DNA from: Owenia fusiformis
Taxonomy: Eukaryota > Annelida > Polychaeta > Sabellida > Oweniidae
Assembly (NCBI GenBank): GCA_903813345.2
Contig: CAIIXF020000006.1
Location: 33,081,524 to 33,145,523 of the forward strand
Direction of reading: 5' to 3'
DNA length: 64,000 nt
The notes beneath the pieces were generated by a model that ran no database searches, was not told the origin of the DNA, and saw nothing but the letters and a program-made list of their open reading frames with translations. A program made the translations under genes and the position numbers. Positions 34,098 through 44,838 of the stretch are shown in pieces; positions within the stretch are counted from its first letter, which is position 1, and each line of letters begins with the position of its first letter.

Positions 34098-34152
34098 CTT
34101 GTGGACCTGTCTCTTCTATATTCAGCTTACTATTACTTTTCCCTTGGCCTAT
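34098..34152. repeat. Empty-site copy of the flanks of 29936-33060 (inverted)
   Basis: The reverse complement reads cataggccaaggg, then aaaagtaatagtaagctg, aatatagaagagacaggtc: the left flank of copy 2 followed directly by its right flank with one tagaag. It forms the distal arm of a larger fold-back; gcaattgc(t/c)tggcaag is likewise mirrored at 33301 and 33893. Confidence 0.85.
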
Positions 34153-35255
34153 GCAAGGGCGTTACAATACCCGGGAATTTATCGGTTCGTCCAGTACTTG
34201 TTTGTGATAGCGCCCTCTGTAGGTCACTGTGCTTATAGCCTACAGTAATACGGGGTAGGATATCGGGAATTCGGTCAGTTTCTATCCGTCGATTTCGCTA
34301 TGAATTGAAGCAAGTGTGACCACTTTATCCACTTAAACAATTTGATAATTGATTAAATCTTTAAACAAAATCGATAAACACGTTATACACTTCCTATCTC
34401 CTTAGAAATTAGCATGTATTTATGGATTGTGTTTTCGAACAAGGCTCGACCCACCCCAATAGGGAAATCCTTATGCTAATTAGTATGACGTCATATTTTC
34501 CTGGGGAATCCTAGATTTCAAAGCCTCAGTCTGTTATTGTGTCAAATGTAAACGCTCTTGGGACGCTCTTTTGCAGACAGAAAATTGACAGATTAGCTTT
34601 TAACTTTCAGCTTTGATGTTAAAATATTCTGTATTTCTACCGGACTTCTTGCTGAATATCATATAATGTTATAACTTGATTTGGACCATTGCCTGATTGA
34701 TCATTCTGAAATTTTGATTGTGATTCATGATTGATTGGCAAGAAAAAAGAATTCCTATTGTTTTCCAGCGAAGTCAAAATGTTACAGCATGAGTTATAAT
34801 GTCAAGTTTGCATCATGTTAAATTCTGCTAGTGATTAGAAGTCCATGCACAAGCATACACATAAGAGACAAACACACCCAGGCTCCAGGCCGTGGATGGA
34901 AATATAAAACTATTTAGGCACAAACTGGTATTAATAGACCGATATGTAGTGTCTGCCATGTATTGAAGGTAAACCAATCTGTATTATTAATGTTTCTTCT
35001 ATCAATACATGGATTGTGCAATAGAAAAGCAATGGCACAATCAAAAATGTGCATATCAATCGTGAATATCTCTCGGTTCAAAGCTTATTTCCAACAGAAT
35101 CGTGTCAAAATATGTGTCTGAGTAACAGTTATACATTATAAGATCGCAAACTCTTACCAATTATCAGCCGAATGGCTCATTTTCAACGAAATGTCCTTAA
35201 GACAACAGCCCTGGGTCGCGCCTGAGACCAAAAACTACTTCAAATAGCCCTCCCC
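34153..35255. other. Non-coding interior of the outer element
   Basis: No ORF of interest. Contains TGACGTCA (34486-34493) near ccccaatagg. Nothing else recognised. Confidence 0.45.
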
Positions 35256-35701
35256 TAATTCTCCATTTCGCTGTTCGCTCTTTGAATCAGAACGTTCGCA
35301 TATATGGTGCATATATGTACTCAAAAAGGACAAAATTTGATTGGTCAATATTTTTCAACGATGCATTTCGTGTAGCTATTTGTGAGACCCGAAAGTTCTA
35401 AATCAAATTAATTACGCAATTTTGTTTTTACACCCGCAAGCTAAATAAAAAAATGACACCATCGGAATTCTTCTTCTTTGTCATTGAATTAATAGTCAGT
35501 ATACCAGATTTAATCAATAAAAGATTATACAATTAACAACAAAATTCGGAAACGAGTATGTAAGATTTGCTTTCGAACCACTAAACTTGACCTAGATAAT
35601 AGCGACGTGTCTTCTTTGGTCAAATGCTCAGTTGTTTGTGGGTTTTCAACGTAACTCTATAATGTAATATGAAGATGAGTACTTTTATTCAGTTGTTGCA
35701 T
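35256..35701 (+). repeat. Dispersed ~440-bp repeat, copy A
   Basis: Matches 63032-63469 along its whole length (taattctcc-tttcgc ... ttcagttgttgcat), with blocks such as tcagaacgttcgcatatatg/aaatatg, caaaatttgattggtcaatattt and gacctagataatagcgac. No inverted termini and no poly(A); both copies are on the same strand. Confidence 0.93.
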
Positions 35702-35739
35702 CGATGTTACAGTTTGTAGTGCGGTAATATTGGCATGAA

Positions 35740-36110
35740 CGTGTTGAAAGTCGAATGGAATTGCTTTTTCCAATATGGCGACTAGTCACGTGACTTCTTC
35801 TCTTCCGGAATATACTCCCATTTTCAATCATTGTTTTCACCCCGTTAGGAGCCAATAAAATGAAAAAAAATATATGTTATATAAAGATTATTAAAAGACT
35901 AATTGTTTCTGATAGTTTGTTTTCTCCGATCGCATGGAGATTCGATCGAAAATATCGCTTGAAAAATGGGTATGAAAATCCCCATGTTAAACCAACGGGG
36001 AAAAACAAGGTAGAAAAATTTTGTTCCCCCGCGAACTGCATCATGGGAAATATTTTGACCTTATAAGGAAAAACTTTCGCGCCATCTTTATTAGAGATTC
36101 AATACTACCG
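35740..36110. promoter_or_regulatory. Promoter-like sequence within the outer element
   Basis: Contains caatatggcgac (YY1-like), tcacgtgac (CACGTG), cttccggaa (ETS-like), agccaat, tgcatcatggga (half of a ZNF143/SBS-like site) and gcgccatctt. It could be a 5' promoter of plastin (minus strand) or a transposon promoter. Motif clustering only; no exon evidence. The ORF at 35860-36066 is not supported as a gene. Confidence 0.3.
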
Positions 36111-36407
36111 AATCCGCGATTTTAAGAATTATATTGGATAATCACATTTATGCGTGCGCGCGCAGCTCATCCAATGAACGAAACGCCACTTCCCGCTGAA
36201 ATCACCGGGTATTGATCTTTCCCTTGGCCTATGGACACCACACCACGGACCTGAAGTCCGTGGTACTGAGAAGACATCGTCGCTGATTGGTCAAATCGAC
36301 AGAGAGATGACGTCATGGGGTTCTACTAAAATACACCTAGGTGTCCCCATAATAGATGTGCTCATTTAGTCTACCTCAACATTACGAACGTGTTAATGTA
36401 CCTTGTA

Positions 36408-38247
36408 CACGCCTTACCATCGACAAGGTACAGTGACAAAATATACCGTAGTACACTTTAGATGTACTGTACGGTGTCAATATTTAACCAATTTGAAGCA
36501 AAGACAATGATGTAGGTTTGATGAAGGTTTTAAATAGTGAGGAATTTACGAACAGTGTTCGATTATTTTCATAGTCAATCTACCCATATAATTGGTCGGT
36601 TGGAAAATGTCATTTTTTACACATTTCCTTTGATCATTTCCTCTTTTTGGCTATAACTTAAAAAATCATAAGTGTACGTTGTCAACTCGAATGTACGTTG
36701 TCCCGTTGAACTCAGTTCTGACTCAATTGTGACAGTAATAACCCATGTTCGGCATTCAATTACATAAGAACTTCAAATTGAGCGGTGCCATGCTTCCATT
36801 TTTTGGTAATATTTCAAAATGATTTAGATTAAAATTTATGTTTTTAGCATTATATTGAAGAAAAACCAATTTTGAATGTAATAGAACATGAAACATGATT
36901 GATCTCATTTAAAAGTAAACAAAAAAGACCAATAAGGAAAAGAGGTATCAAAATGTTCTCTTCAAGTATTGCATTGTGGGTAATTATTCAAGAACACATA
37001 AAACCAATAAAAATATAATTTGCGGGGGAATGTTCAGTTTCATTATTGCCATAATTATGATAAATTCCATTTTCTATTAAATAATCAACATGTATGCAGA
37101 TAATCATGTTTTTATTTTTGGGTTACTTCTTAAAATCATACATGAAAAGCACAAAACAAGATTTTCCTTGGAATGTGTGCAGGAAGCATTTCTTCTACAA
37201 TTTTGAAAACCTAAGACAATGCTTATGAATGAAAATATGGGAAGTTGCCTATCCTTCTATTGAAGGCCCATGGTTAACCCTAATGCAGGCAATGTATTTT
37301 TCATAACACTAACAGACCATTTAAAATTGAAACAACAATTACAGAATTACTTCAATTTGATTGAACTATTGAAACTATTGAGCACTTTCCAGATATATCA
37401 TAAGCGGGATTTTAAAAAGTCATATTCAATAAGCTAGTATAGATCTATCTATCAATGTAACTAACAAAACGTAAGGTACAGACGCCAAATAATCAAAGAG
37501 GCTGGAAGCAAACTCCGTGGCAGTGCTAGTCTTCAACATACATATGTATTCTATTCCGAGACACTGGATGGGAGCTTGGTCTGGACTCTGGAAGCTAACA
37601 CCAAATGGGCACAAATAAACCACCACTACAACAATACTTTCATACGAAATGAAAAAGTAAAAAGGATACTTGAATGTTCGTTAAGGATCACTTGTTAGTT
37701 GTTACTCATAAAAACCTTAATGAATATTGAAATGAAATCATCACATTGTTTAATATTACGTATATCATGAATTACAATTACAGGGACAACGTACATTCGA
37801 GTTGACAACGCACATTTCTGATTTTTAAATTACAATAAATACTTGAATATTTATTAATCTCCAACCGTCCTAAATTGTGTAGTTTAGAGAAACATATTCT
37901 CATAAAAATAATCGACACTCTTAGGCGACAGGGGAATAATTGATCAAAGGAAATGTGAAAAACCCAGCATTTTCCAACCGATCAATTTTTGTGGGTAACG
38001 AAAAAAATCGAGCATTGCTAATCAGAAAGCTAAAAGTCTTCCAAAGCGAATACGTACGAAATTAAACATGAAATCTTTCAAGTATTCCCAAGATTACTTT
38101 TTTAAAACCTACATCACACCTGTGTATATGACACCTGCATCATAGTTTTTGCTTCAAATCAGTTAATAGTGACACCGTACACTCTAAAGTGTACAACTTA
38201 ACGCCCGGGTATACTTTGTCACTGTACGTTGTCGATGGTTAGGCGTG
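36408..38247. mobile_element. Element with long inverted termini (CACGCC...GGCGTG)
   Basis: cacgccttaccatcgacaag and its partner cgatggttaggcgtg start inverted arms extending several hundred bp: ccgtag/tacactttagatgta with tacactctaaagtgta; cctacatcaca; tggaaaatgtc...acatttcctttgatca with tgatcaaaggaaatgtg; tacgttgtcaactcgaatgtacgttgtcc mirrored at 37790. A 5-bp duplication ttgta flanks it (36403-36407, 38248-38252). The 1.1-kb centre has no credible ORF. Superfamily unknown; CAC ends with a 5-bp duplication resemble Transib-type but are not proof. Confidence 0.87.
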
Positions 38248-38952
38248 TTGTAAAGAATTATAAAATATTTGGATTTTTCATGGAATAGACTAGAAATTTT
38301 AATTGTGAAGATGTTTAGATAGATATTTTGATCGACCTCATTGAATATTATAATTAATTTATTTCATTTAGGCTATTCCTCCCTGATGCAGATGTAAAAT
38401 TAGGCCCGTGCAGACGTAAAATTACGCCTGTGTTGCTCACGAATGTTTATTTTGTTTGTTAGTAATAGATTGTATCACACGATTCCAGTGGCAATTTATT
38501 CAGTAAACATTTAGGGCTAGGGCTGCAACCCCCAGGGGGCTGCAACTAGAGCCCGATACCAATCAAACCTTGTGCGACCACGAATGGAATAAATCGTGCT
38601 TGTATTTCTTTTTTTAAATTAGCACATTGGTTATAAAATAGCCATTAAAATTGATATTCCCACAGTAACGAAAAAATGATATGTAGATATGTCAAATGAG
38701 AATATTTTGACACACAAATAAGGACATTCCATTTGGATGAATGTTCGGGGTTAAACATTTAGAGGGGAAGGTGATTCATGAATGAAAATTAATTCCAGGG
38801 GTGAGTCTAAGCCAAAAGTTCCTAATTTTTAGTAGGGCGTTGAATTCATCCATCCATAATGTAATATTGTCTGATACAACCGTGACAATGTAGAATTTTG
38901 TTACAGTAATTAATATGGCAGTGAGGTTAGAGACAGATTTTTACTAAAAGAC
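38248..38952. other. No gene recognised
   Basis: AT-rich. tgtctgatacaaccgtgacaatg at about 38871 is related to the tandem units at 40905-41060, on the other side of the LINE remnant. Confidence 0.5.
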
Positions 38953-39273
38953 TAAGCAAACACTGCCTTGAAATTGAACATGGTAGATTTAAAAAATAAA
39001 GCAGTCACAGAAAGAAAGTTTACATCTTGTTATGATAATACTGTGGAAGATGAAATGCATTTAGTGACACAATGTAAATTATATGCCAATGAAACGAAAA
39101 ACCTTTACTCATCAATTTAAAAAAAGGTGAACATCTTTCACCACTTGAGACAATGCTAATAAATTCATATTATTATGCAATATAAAACTAATATGTCTGA
39201 CATACTCAACTTCAACACATGCTATCAGAAAAGAATTAATGAGGCTTACCTTCTTCTAAGGCCACTGTATTGG

Positions 39274-39661
39274 CCCGGGGGGTTCACTCTAAATAATTTG
39301 GGTAGGTATGTGCAGCACGGGCAATTTTGGCTTAGGGCATTAACCATGGAACCTGGCCAATCTGAGAGGAAAAAAAGATGGAAAATTTGTCGAAGAGAGG
39401 CCTTTTTAAGTCAAAAATCAGTTTTTCTACAAAAAATCTTAATTAATTAGTAAAATCAGTTGGCGAGGTCTGGGACAAATCACCCAAAAAGTGGATTTTG
39501 TAGTTAATATACCAATATTTCAGGTTTACTCCCTTTAATAAGTCTGAGAGGAAGCATACATGGAAACTTTCAATCTTGAGAGGAAATTGACATGGAAAAA
39601 ATGCTCAAAAAGGGGGTCTTTGGAGAGCACATATGTACGTATATTGGAGTGAAACCCCGGG
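39274..39661. mobile_element. CCCGGGGGGTTCACT element, 388-bp member
   Basis: Starts cccggggggttcact, ends agtgaaaccccggg, with a perfect 8-bp duplication tgtattgg at 39266-39273 and 39662-39669. Its interior does not match the two larger members (no ggtatgg units), so only the ends define the family, a pattern seen in groups of non-autonomous DNA transposons. Confidence 0.93.
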
Positions 39662-39766
39662 TGTATTGGCTAGAGACTCGAGTAAAATGAGGGCATTTAA
39701 TAATCTAATTTTCCACACTAGCGCCAAACAAACTTCTCAAAGTTTATGTATTTATTAACAGTAGTA

Positions 39767-40825
39767 CGAGGGGTGATCCAAAAGTCTTGGACCCCCTGCT
39801 CTAATTTTGTTGGTTTTTGATAAAATTACTTTAAACTTTTCAATAATATAGACCAACAACCTAACTACTTTGTGTATTAATTTCATGGTGAAATGATATA
39901 TTTTATATAGTTTTCTAGATAGTTATTAATATAGGGACCCTGCCACCCGGAACGGTATTCGCACATGGCAACTTTCAGCCTTAAATGTTGCCGCTATTTG
40001 ACTTGTTTTGCAAGTCTTGACCACTATCTTTCCTTAAATTTTGAATGTTAAACCATGTTAGTTTACTTCCTTTGTTACAAAGCAACCAAGTAATTGTGTT
40101 TTAATTATAATGTCACATATGACAATGGCCGTATATGTCAAGTTCTAAGAAAATGACATCAGACAATCAACCCTCATTCTGGTATCATTTTTGCTCCAAG
40201 ATGGCTGCTGAAATGCAGACCATGAAAGAAATCTAAGTGGAACAAAGAATACTACAATATATTTTCACTTTTATTGACCTTGAGCTGCTACCATATGCAC
40301 AATACAGTCTAGATATGACTCCATGTGATTTTCTTCATTTTCTTCAAGTTGAAAGGAGGGTTGAAAGAAAATATTTTTACTCATTGGATGAGGTTTAGAG
40401 TGGCACTCCAGCAGCATTTGTATCACATACAGACATAAGCAAGGGGAAAATGTGTTCAAATTTGTGGAAAATTTGTTGAAAAGTAGGTCTTAATATGTGA
40501 AGATGATGATGGCAGATGACACTCAGACTGAAAATCGGAAATTCTCTCAAATCATGACTGGTGTTAGGTTGTGCACCTGTTCCTAAAGTATTTGCCATAT
40601 TATAGCAGTTGTGACATGATTTGCTATATTTAAATACCGTTCCGGGTGGCAGGGGCCTGGTATTAAAAAATATTCAGAAAAGTAGCTAAAATATATTATT
40701 TTCTGTTGAAACTTATTCACAAAGTTGTTAAGATGTTGATCTTTATTATCTGAATGTTTCATGTAATTATATTAGAAAATAGCAAAGTTAGAGCGGGGCG
40801 TCCAAGACTTTTGGATCACCCCTCG
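39767..40825. mobile_element. Mariner-like outer element, TA target
   Basis: Termini cgaggggtgatccaaaagtc...ttgga(c/g)cccc are inverted over about 36 bp and bounded by TA on both sides (39765-39766, 40826-40827), as for Tc1/mariner elements. It contains a second inverted-repeat unit (39938-40654). Confidence 0.92.
39938..40654 (+). pseudogene. Nested inner mariner with transposase remnant
   Basis: Termini ccctgccacccggaacggtatt are inverted at both ends. Inside, the plus strand encodes QYSLDMTPCDFLHFL (about 40300-40345), equivalent to the mariner YSPDLAPCDF block carrying the last catalytic Asp. At 717 bp it is shorter than an intact mariner and interrupted by stops, so it is dead. Confidence 0.82.
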
Positions 40826-40904
40826 TATATAGAAGTTTCTTATTCTGTAGATTTTAGCTATACCCATTGTATTTGTGGTTATGCAATAAACAAATAAATA
40901 AATT

Positions 40905-41060
40905 ATAAATGTAACTCTGTCTGGTACAACCGGAACAATGTTAAATAATGTAACAATGTCAGTTACAACCGTTGTACTAGACAATGTTACAGTATTCATC
41001 ATCGTCACTGTTGTAATTGACAGTGTTACATTATTTAACATTGTTTTGGTTGTACCATGT
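40905..41060. repeat. Short degenerate tandem repeats
   Basis: Units around gttacaaccgttgtac(t)agacaatgttacag recur about every 33 bp with many changes and partly inverted (tgtaattgacagtgttac). The VTLSxTTVVT-like ORF on the minus strand is only a translation of these. Confidence 0.7.
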
Positions 41061-41124
41061 GATCAAAATACCATAGCTTATTTCATAGATTATGAAAGAC
41101 GTATTGCCCAGCGTATTGCCCATG

Positions 41125-41370
41125 GGAATTCTGAAAACTGCACTGGACCAAAATAAAAATGCACTATACAATGATACGTGCACCCGGGTACGTGCACGTA
41201 TTTATTATGTTAACTTATGGGTTTATGATATATTATGTCTCATTAAAACAAATATTCGGAATTCTGAAAACTGCACTGGACCAAAATAAAAATGCACTAT
41301 ACAATGATACGTGCACCCGGGTGCGTGCACGTATTTATTATGTTAACTTATGGGTTTATGATGATAGAGC
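41125..41370. repeat. Two direct copies of a ~133-bp unit
   Basis: gaattctgaaaactgcactgg ... acgtgcacccgggt(a/g)cgtgcacg ... tatgggtttatgat occurs at about 41126 and 41259, nearly identical. Each contains a tgcac-ccgggt-gtgca near-palindrome. Confidence 0.92.
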
Positions 41371-41867
41371 CCATGGTCTCATTAAAACAAATATTCACGG
41401 ATTAACGAATATTTTATATTTCTTCGCCTTGAAATGCAAAGTGATCGTAGAGAGAATGTCCAGGGCAATGAATAAAACTCGGCCTGCGAGCTGCGGGCAA
41501 CATATACTGCAAAAATCATTGAAAGATGACAGGCATTGCCCGAATATAGAATATATCGATTTAACTATTAAAGAAAAGTAACAACTTTGCATAAAAAATC
41601 ACCATACTACAGGGTGTTCAAAAAACGCAAGTTGAAAAACTTAATGCTTTGGACACCTGTTCAAAAAACATTCGTAGTAGAGATACAACAAGGCATTAAC
41701 ATGACAAAATGTCACCACCACCATAGATAATCATCATGAAAATGAGAAAGAAATAGTTTTGGGGATTATATGGCGCAATCTTATAGTCAATAAAATGTTT
41801 AAAGTGTATTGATGTTTTTTAGATGAAAAACCATAAGGGAACTGCTTCAGTGAACGACCTCCCCCCC

Positions 41868-42304
41868 CCCGCCTCCTTCTTTCAATGTGTTCCCATCCCA
41901 TACCAACCAAAATAATGCCCAAAAGCCATACCAAATGCCCAAATATAGGATCAATGCCATACCAAATGTTTAAATATATGACCAATGCCATACCAAATGT
42001 CCAAAGTAGAAAAAGCTAATCTTCAAATTGAAGAAGGCACTGAGAAGAAGGCAGATGTATGAGGAAAGCGATCCAAAACAACCTCAATGTAACTACCAGA
42101 CCAATACCATACCACAGGTGTGAGGTAACGTATTTTCCACCATTCTCATACCACTCGGAAAGTAGAAAAATCTGACCTGAGCCATCCTACCTCATGTCAT
42201 AAATTTGGGGGCATTCTCATACCAGAGAGAATCTGGCTTCATTGCCATACCAAATGTAAAAAGGTACCCAATGTGCGCAGAGTGACCACCCCCCCCCCCC
42301 CGGG
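41868..42304. mobile_element. Degenerate, reverse-oriented CCCGGG-family member
   Basis: In reverse it carries the same interior as 30694-31546: tgttcccatcccataccaacc, aataatgcccaaaagccatacc, repeated ataccaaatg units, and caaatgtaaaaaggtaccca-tgtgcgc before agtgaccaccccc...cccggg. The left terminus has been worn down to a poly-C tract (ctcccccccccccgcc) and no target duplication is visible. A fragment of the same 5' end lies at 46455-46515. Confidence 0.85.
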
Positions 42305-42390
42305 AATGAGGACTGCATAATGAATTCCGAACGTATGCCTACACCTAACATCTTCGTTGAGGTGATATTAATGTTATTTTTCCTTTATAG

Positions 42391-42497
42391 ATGTCAGAAA
42401 AGTTCGAGTCCCCTATCCCTACGATCTCCGATATTCCCTTCATCTCCCAATCCAATCATGGACAAAAAGTATCTACAAAGAAATGAAAATGTGTCTC
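42391..42497 (+). CDS. Candidate exon, function unknown
   Basis: Strong acceptor (gttatttttcctttatag) and donor (TCTC/gtaagt) bracket 107 bp. One frame is open throughout and reads CQKSSSPLSLRSPIFPSSPN then PIMDKKYLQRNENVS, a Ser/Pro-rich segment of no recognised family. A second frame is also open, so the frame is not settled. It could be a chance pair of splice signals. Confidence 0.28.
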
Positions 42498-42928
42498 GTA
42501 AGTCTAGCTTTCGAATGTATTAGCCTAATTCGACTAAATTGGAGCAAATATATTGAGAAAAGCGATAATCGCGATTAATTTCGTGCGGATGAGAGATATT
42601 GCAAGTCTTCAATGAAGTTATGACAAATTCTGAGGACTTGATTGGTTCAATGCAATGCTCTTGTTGATTGACAAACCAATCAGCGTTGGACTTTTATGGA
42701 CCTTTCACTCATGACATTTCTTCCGCGTTTATTTCTTCAATTGTACAGTAATCATGATGATTTTCAAAGTATTTCGACAAAATGGTAAAAATGATAGAAG
42801 TCTAGAATGTATAGTTAGACAAAATTAATTTCTTGGGAAAATTTAACATTTTGCAAATAGAATATCGAGAGGACTAGTTTCTAGATTTTGATTTTTGTTT
42901 ACTTGCCGCAGTGTCTTTCAGAGAGACC

Positions 42929-43018
42929 ATGGACGTTTTGGGAGAATGGTTGCTTGAATTTTTGCAGGGGGAGGTTTATGGAATAGCATTCACTTCCTTT
43001 TGGGTGGGCAAATTTTAG
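42929..43018 (+). CDS. Candidate small ORF or first coding exon
   Basis: ATG in good context (gagaccATGG) preceded by an acceptor-like gtgtctttcag. The 29-codon frame reads MDVLGEWLLEFLQGEVYGIA then FTSFWVGKF before TAG. GAG/gtttat could be a donor after Glu15. Two CCAAT boxes lie at 42640-42700. Family not recognised; could be chance. Confidence 0.2.
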   Translation: MDVLGEWLLEFLQGEVYGIAFTSFWVGKF

Positions 43019-43704
43019 AAATAGAAAAAGCTAATAACGAAAAGTACAAATATCTATAATTTATCGGAATTTTAGCAGATACACGTAGAGGTAAGTAACA
43101 GTAATGTAATTGACGTATGTTGCTGTCTTGCTGATAACTTGATTGAAAACTTTGTGCAAAAGGCCTAGGTTAGAGGCGATAAGAATCTAGATCTAGAAAA
43201 AAACTGTTTTGGGGAAAAAAGTTGATTATTTTTTGGCATTGTAGGTTAGGTGTGAAGTCCACAGATGACATTATGTAGGGTTGAATCCAAGTGTGTTCCT
43301 TTGCACTCCTGCTCTTTTTGAGTTGCTGAATAAGATAGATTTCTTCTGAAACCCGGGCCTTGAAATGAAAACAGGAAGTCATAGCCTTGTTAATTCAGAG
43401 TCTATGGGCTGTTGAGGTCATTGGCTTTAATATAGGAAATGATTGGCTCATAGGAATTTGGAAGTTAGTTGATGTAACTTATGTCAGATCTGATAATCCA
43501 GTTTGTTAGATCCAGATACAAAGTATGAAGCTGAAGGTACAAAGTTAAAAAATTAAGCTACAGAGTTACAATGCTGATACAAATTAATTGATAAGTCATA
43601 TAAGTTGTATATTTTCTTGAATTCTAACATTTAATGTCCCAAACTCCCCCAAACTGCAGAAAAATATACACCGTAAAATCATATTTACCAAAATCAGTGT
43701 CTCC

Positions 43705-44485
43705 TAGTGTTGTCGCGATGTGCCATAATCGTACATCGATGCATCAGCAATTTTCAGTAGAAAACATTGATGCACATCGCGTGTACATCGCGAAAAAGTC
43801 CAAGAAAAATGCACTGAAATACCGAACGCTAATGCACTAAAATACCAAACAGAACAAATTATAAGAGTACGCTAGTATATCCGGGAACTTCTACACTGGC
43901 GTAGCATCATATACGCATAAAATGCCATGGCGTCCTCTCAAAATTAGAGAAAAGTTGACTTTTTAAAACGGTTTCATGTAATTATAAATATTTGATAAAC
44001 ATGGCCAATAATTTACATTTCATTAGATCTAGTCCATATTAGTCGGAATTTCGTATTCTAAAACGCCCACGAATGCTCCAAATGCAATTATATATTTTCA
44101 AATTTTCTTAGGGGGGGCTCCACAACCCCCTCCCCCTCAAAGTTTGTTCGCTTACTTTTGGCGTACACTCACAAAATACCCACGCTACGCTACTGTTCTA
44201 GTAACGGTAAAATGAAAGTAAAGTAAATTGTTTTAGATTAATGGTTCATTTCGACTTGCTAAAACAGTTTTAAAGCGAAAGAATATCAGAAAACATCTGT
44301 AAATGAAATACATGTAAGACATGAGAAAGGTAAGCACTTTTGCGTCAAAATAAGATAAGAAAGGGTGATTTTTAGCAAATGAAATTTTTTAAAAACATCA
44401 ATGTTTTGTTTCAGACATCGATGCATCGCCAGAATCAGCTTTGGCGATGTATATCGCGATGTATCGATTAATCGCGACAACATTA
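43705..44485. mobile_element. hAT-like non-autonomous element
   Basis: Termini tagtgttgtcgcgat and atcgcgacaacatta are inverted; an 8-bp duplication gtgtctcc lies at 43697-43704 and 44486-44493. The subterminal regions are dense in cgatg/catcg and TATCGCGATG strings on both sides. No transposase. hAT affiliation rests on the TAG-type end and 8-bp duplication. Confidence 0.88.
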
Positions 44486-44766
44486 GTGTCTCCAAGGCTT
44501 CATACCAGCGTATGCATAATGCATTTGTCACGAGTTTGAGCTGAAATTTCGCCAAAATGAAATAAGGGTAATCTCCGCCAGGTTTGTTTATTGTGGTTAG
44601 CTTTCATGGTAAGTGCTCAGAAGCAAATAATTTATGTGCGCAAAATAATCAAATAATCTGATTGGTTTAAACTTTTAGTGCGCATGCTCACGATGTGTGC
44701 CATGTCTTTTTCTAGTGATTTTGTTTCGTTTCATAGAGTTTGTGTTTCAGTGTAACTTCCACAAAA

Positions 44767-44838
44767 ATGGCAGACCAGAATGAGTACATTTTCCTTTTTC
44801 ATCAAGAAAGATTGCACCTCTTTTCAAGATGGTGGTAG
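44767..44838 (+). CDS. Candidate first coding exon or small ORF
   Basis: ATG in acaaaaATGG context gives MADQNEYIFLFHQERLHLFS then RWW and stop. AGATG/gtggta or GGTG/gtagtt inside could be donors. Upstream, gtgcgcatgctca (44678-44690) resembles an NRF1 site, with attgg nearby. Further on, 45084-45136 has a strong acceptor (ctgttttttatttag) and a gtgggt donor, open in all frames. No homology recognised. Confidence 0.22.
   Translation: MADQNEYIFLFHQERLHLFSRWW

Larger units (their letters stand above)
29895..36233. mobile_element. Outer composite element with CATAGGCCAAGGG termini
   Basis: Left end cataggccaaggg (29895) and right end cccttggcctatg (to 36233) are perfect 13-bp inverted termini, flanked by identical 8-bp gacaccac at 29887-29894 and 36234-36241. 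A third, internal copy of the terminus, cccttggcctatg, ends at 34151 and is the mirror of the left end over a longer stretch, so the unit may itself be composite. It holds a 3.1-kb nested element, two CCCGGG elements and a dispersed repeat. No transposase seen. The 8-bp duplication would fit hAT-like transposition; this is inference. Confidence 0.72.
38953..40905 (+). mobile_element. LINE 3' remnant split by two nested insertions
   Basis: Plus-strand homologue of 886-1265. Decayed C-terminal protein (CYDNTVEDEMHLVTQCKLY, in frames broken by stops), then ccacactagcgccaaacaaacttctcaaag, agctatacccattgtatttgtgg and caataaacaaataaataaa. Alignment to the first copy shows two foreign blocks: a CCCGGG element (39274-39661) and a mariner-like element (39767-40825). 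Confidence 0.87.

Noticed and set aside
35860-36066. ORF MKKNICYIKIIKRLIV... next to promoter-like motifs
   Set aside because: Composition follows the AT-rich background, no splice donor in a sensible place and no family match.
37426-37626. Minus-strand ORF MVVYLCPFGVSFQSPDQ...
   Set aside because: Lies in the centre of the CACGCC transposon, no family features, no supporting splice or promoter signals.
40772-41041. Minus-strand ORF with TVTLSxTTVVT repeats
   Set aside because: Translation of short degenerate tandem repeats beside the LINE remnant.
41605-41660. TACAGGGTGTTCAAAAAACGC as a mariner end
   Set aside because: Only one end is seen; no inverted partner or second TA could be found in the following 2 kb.
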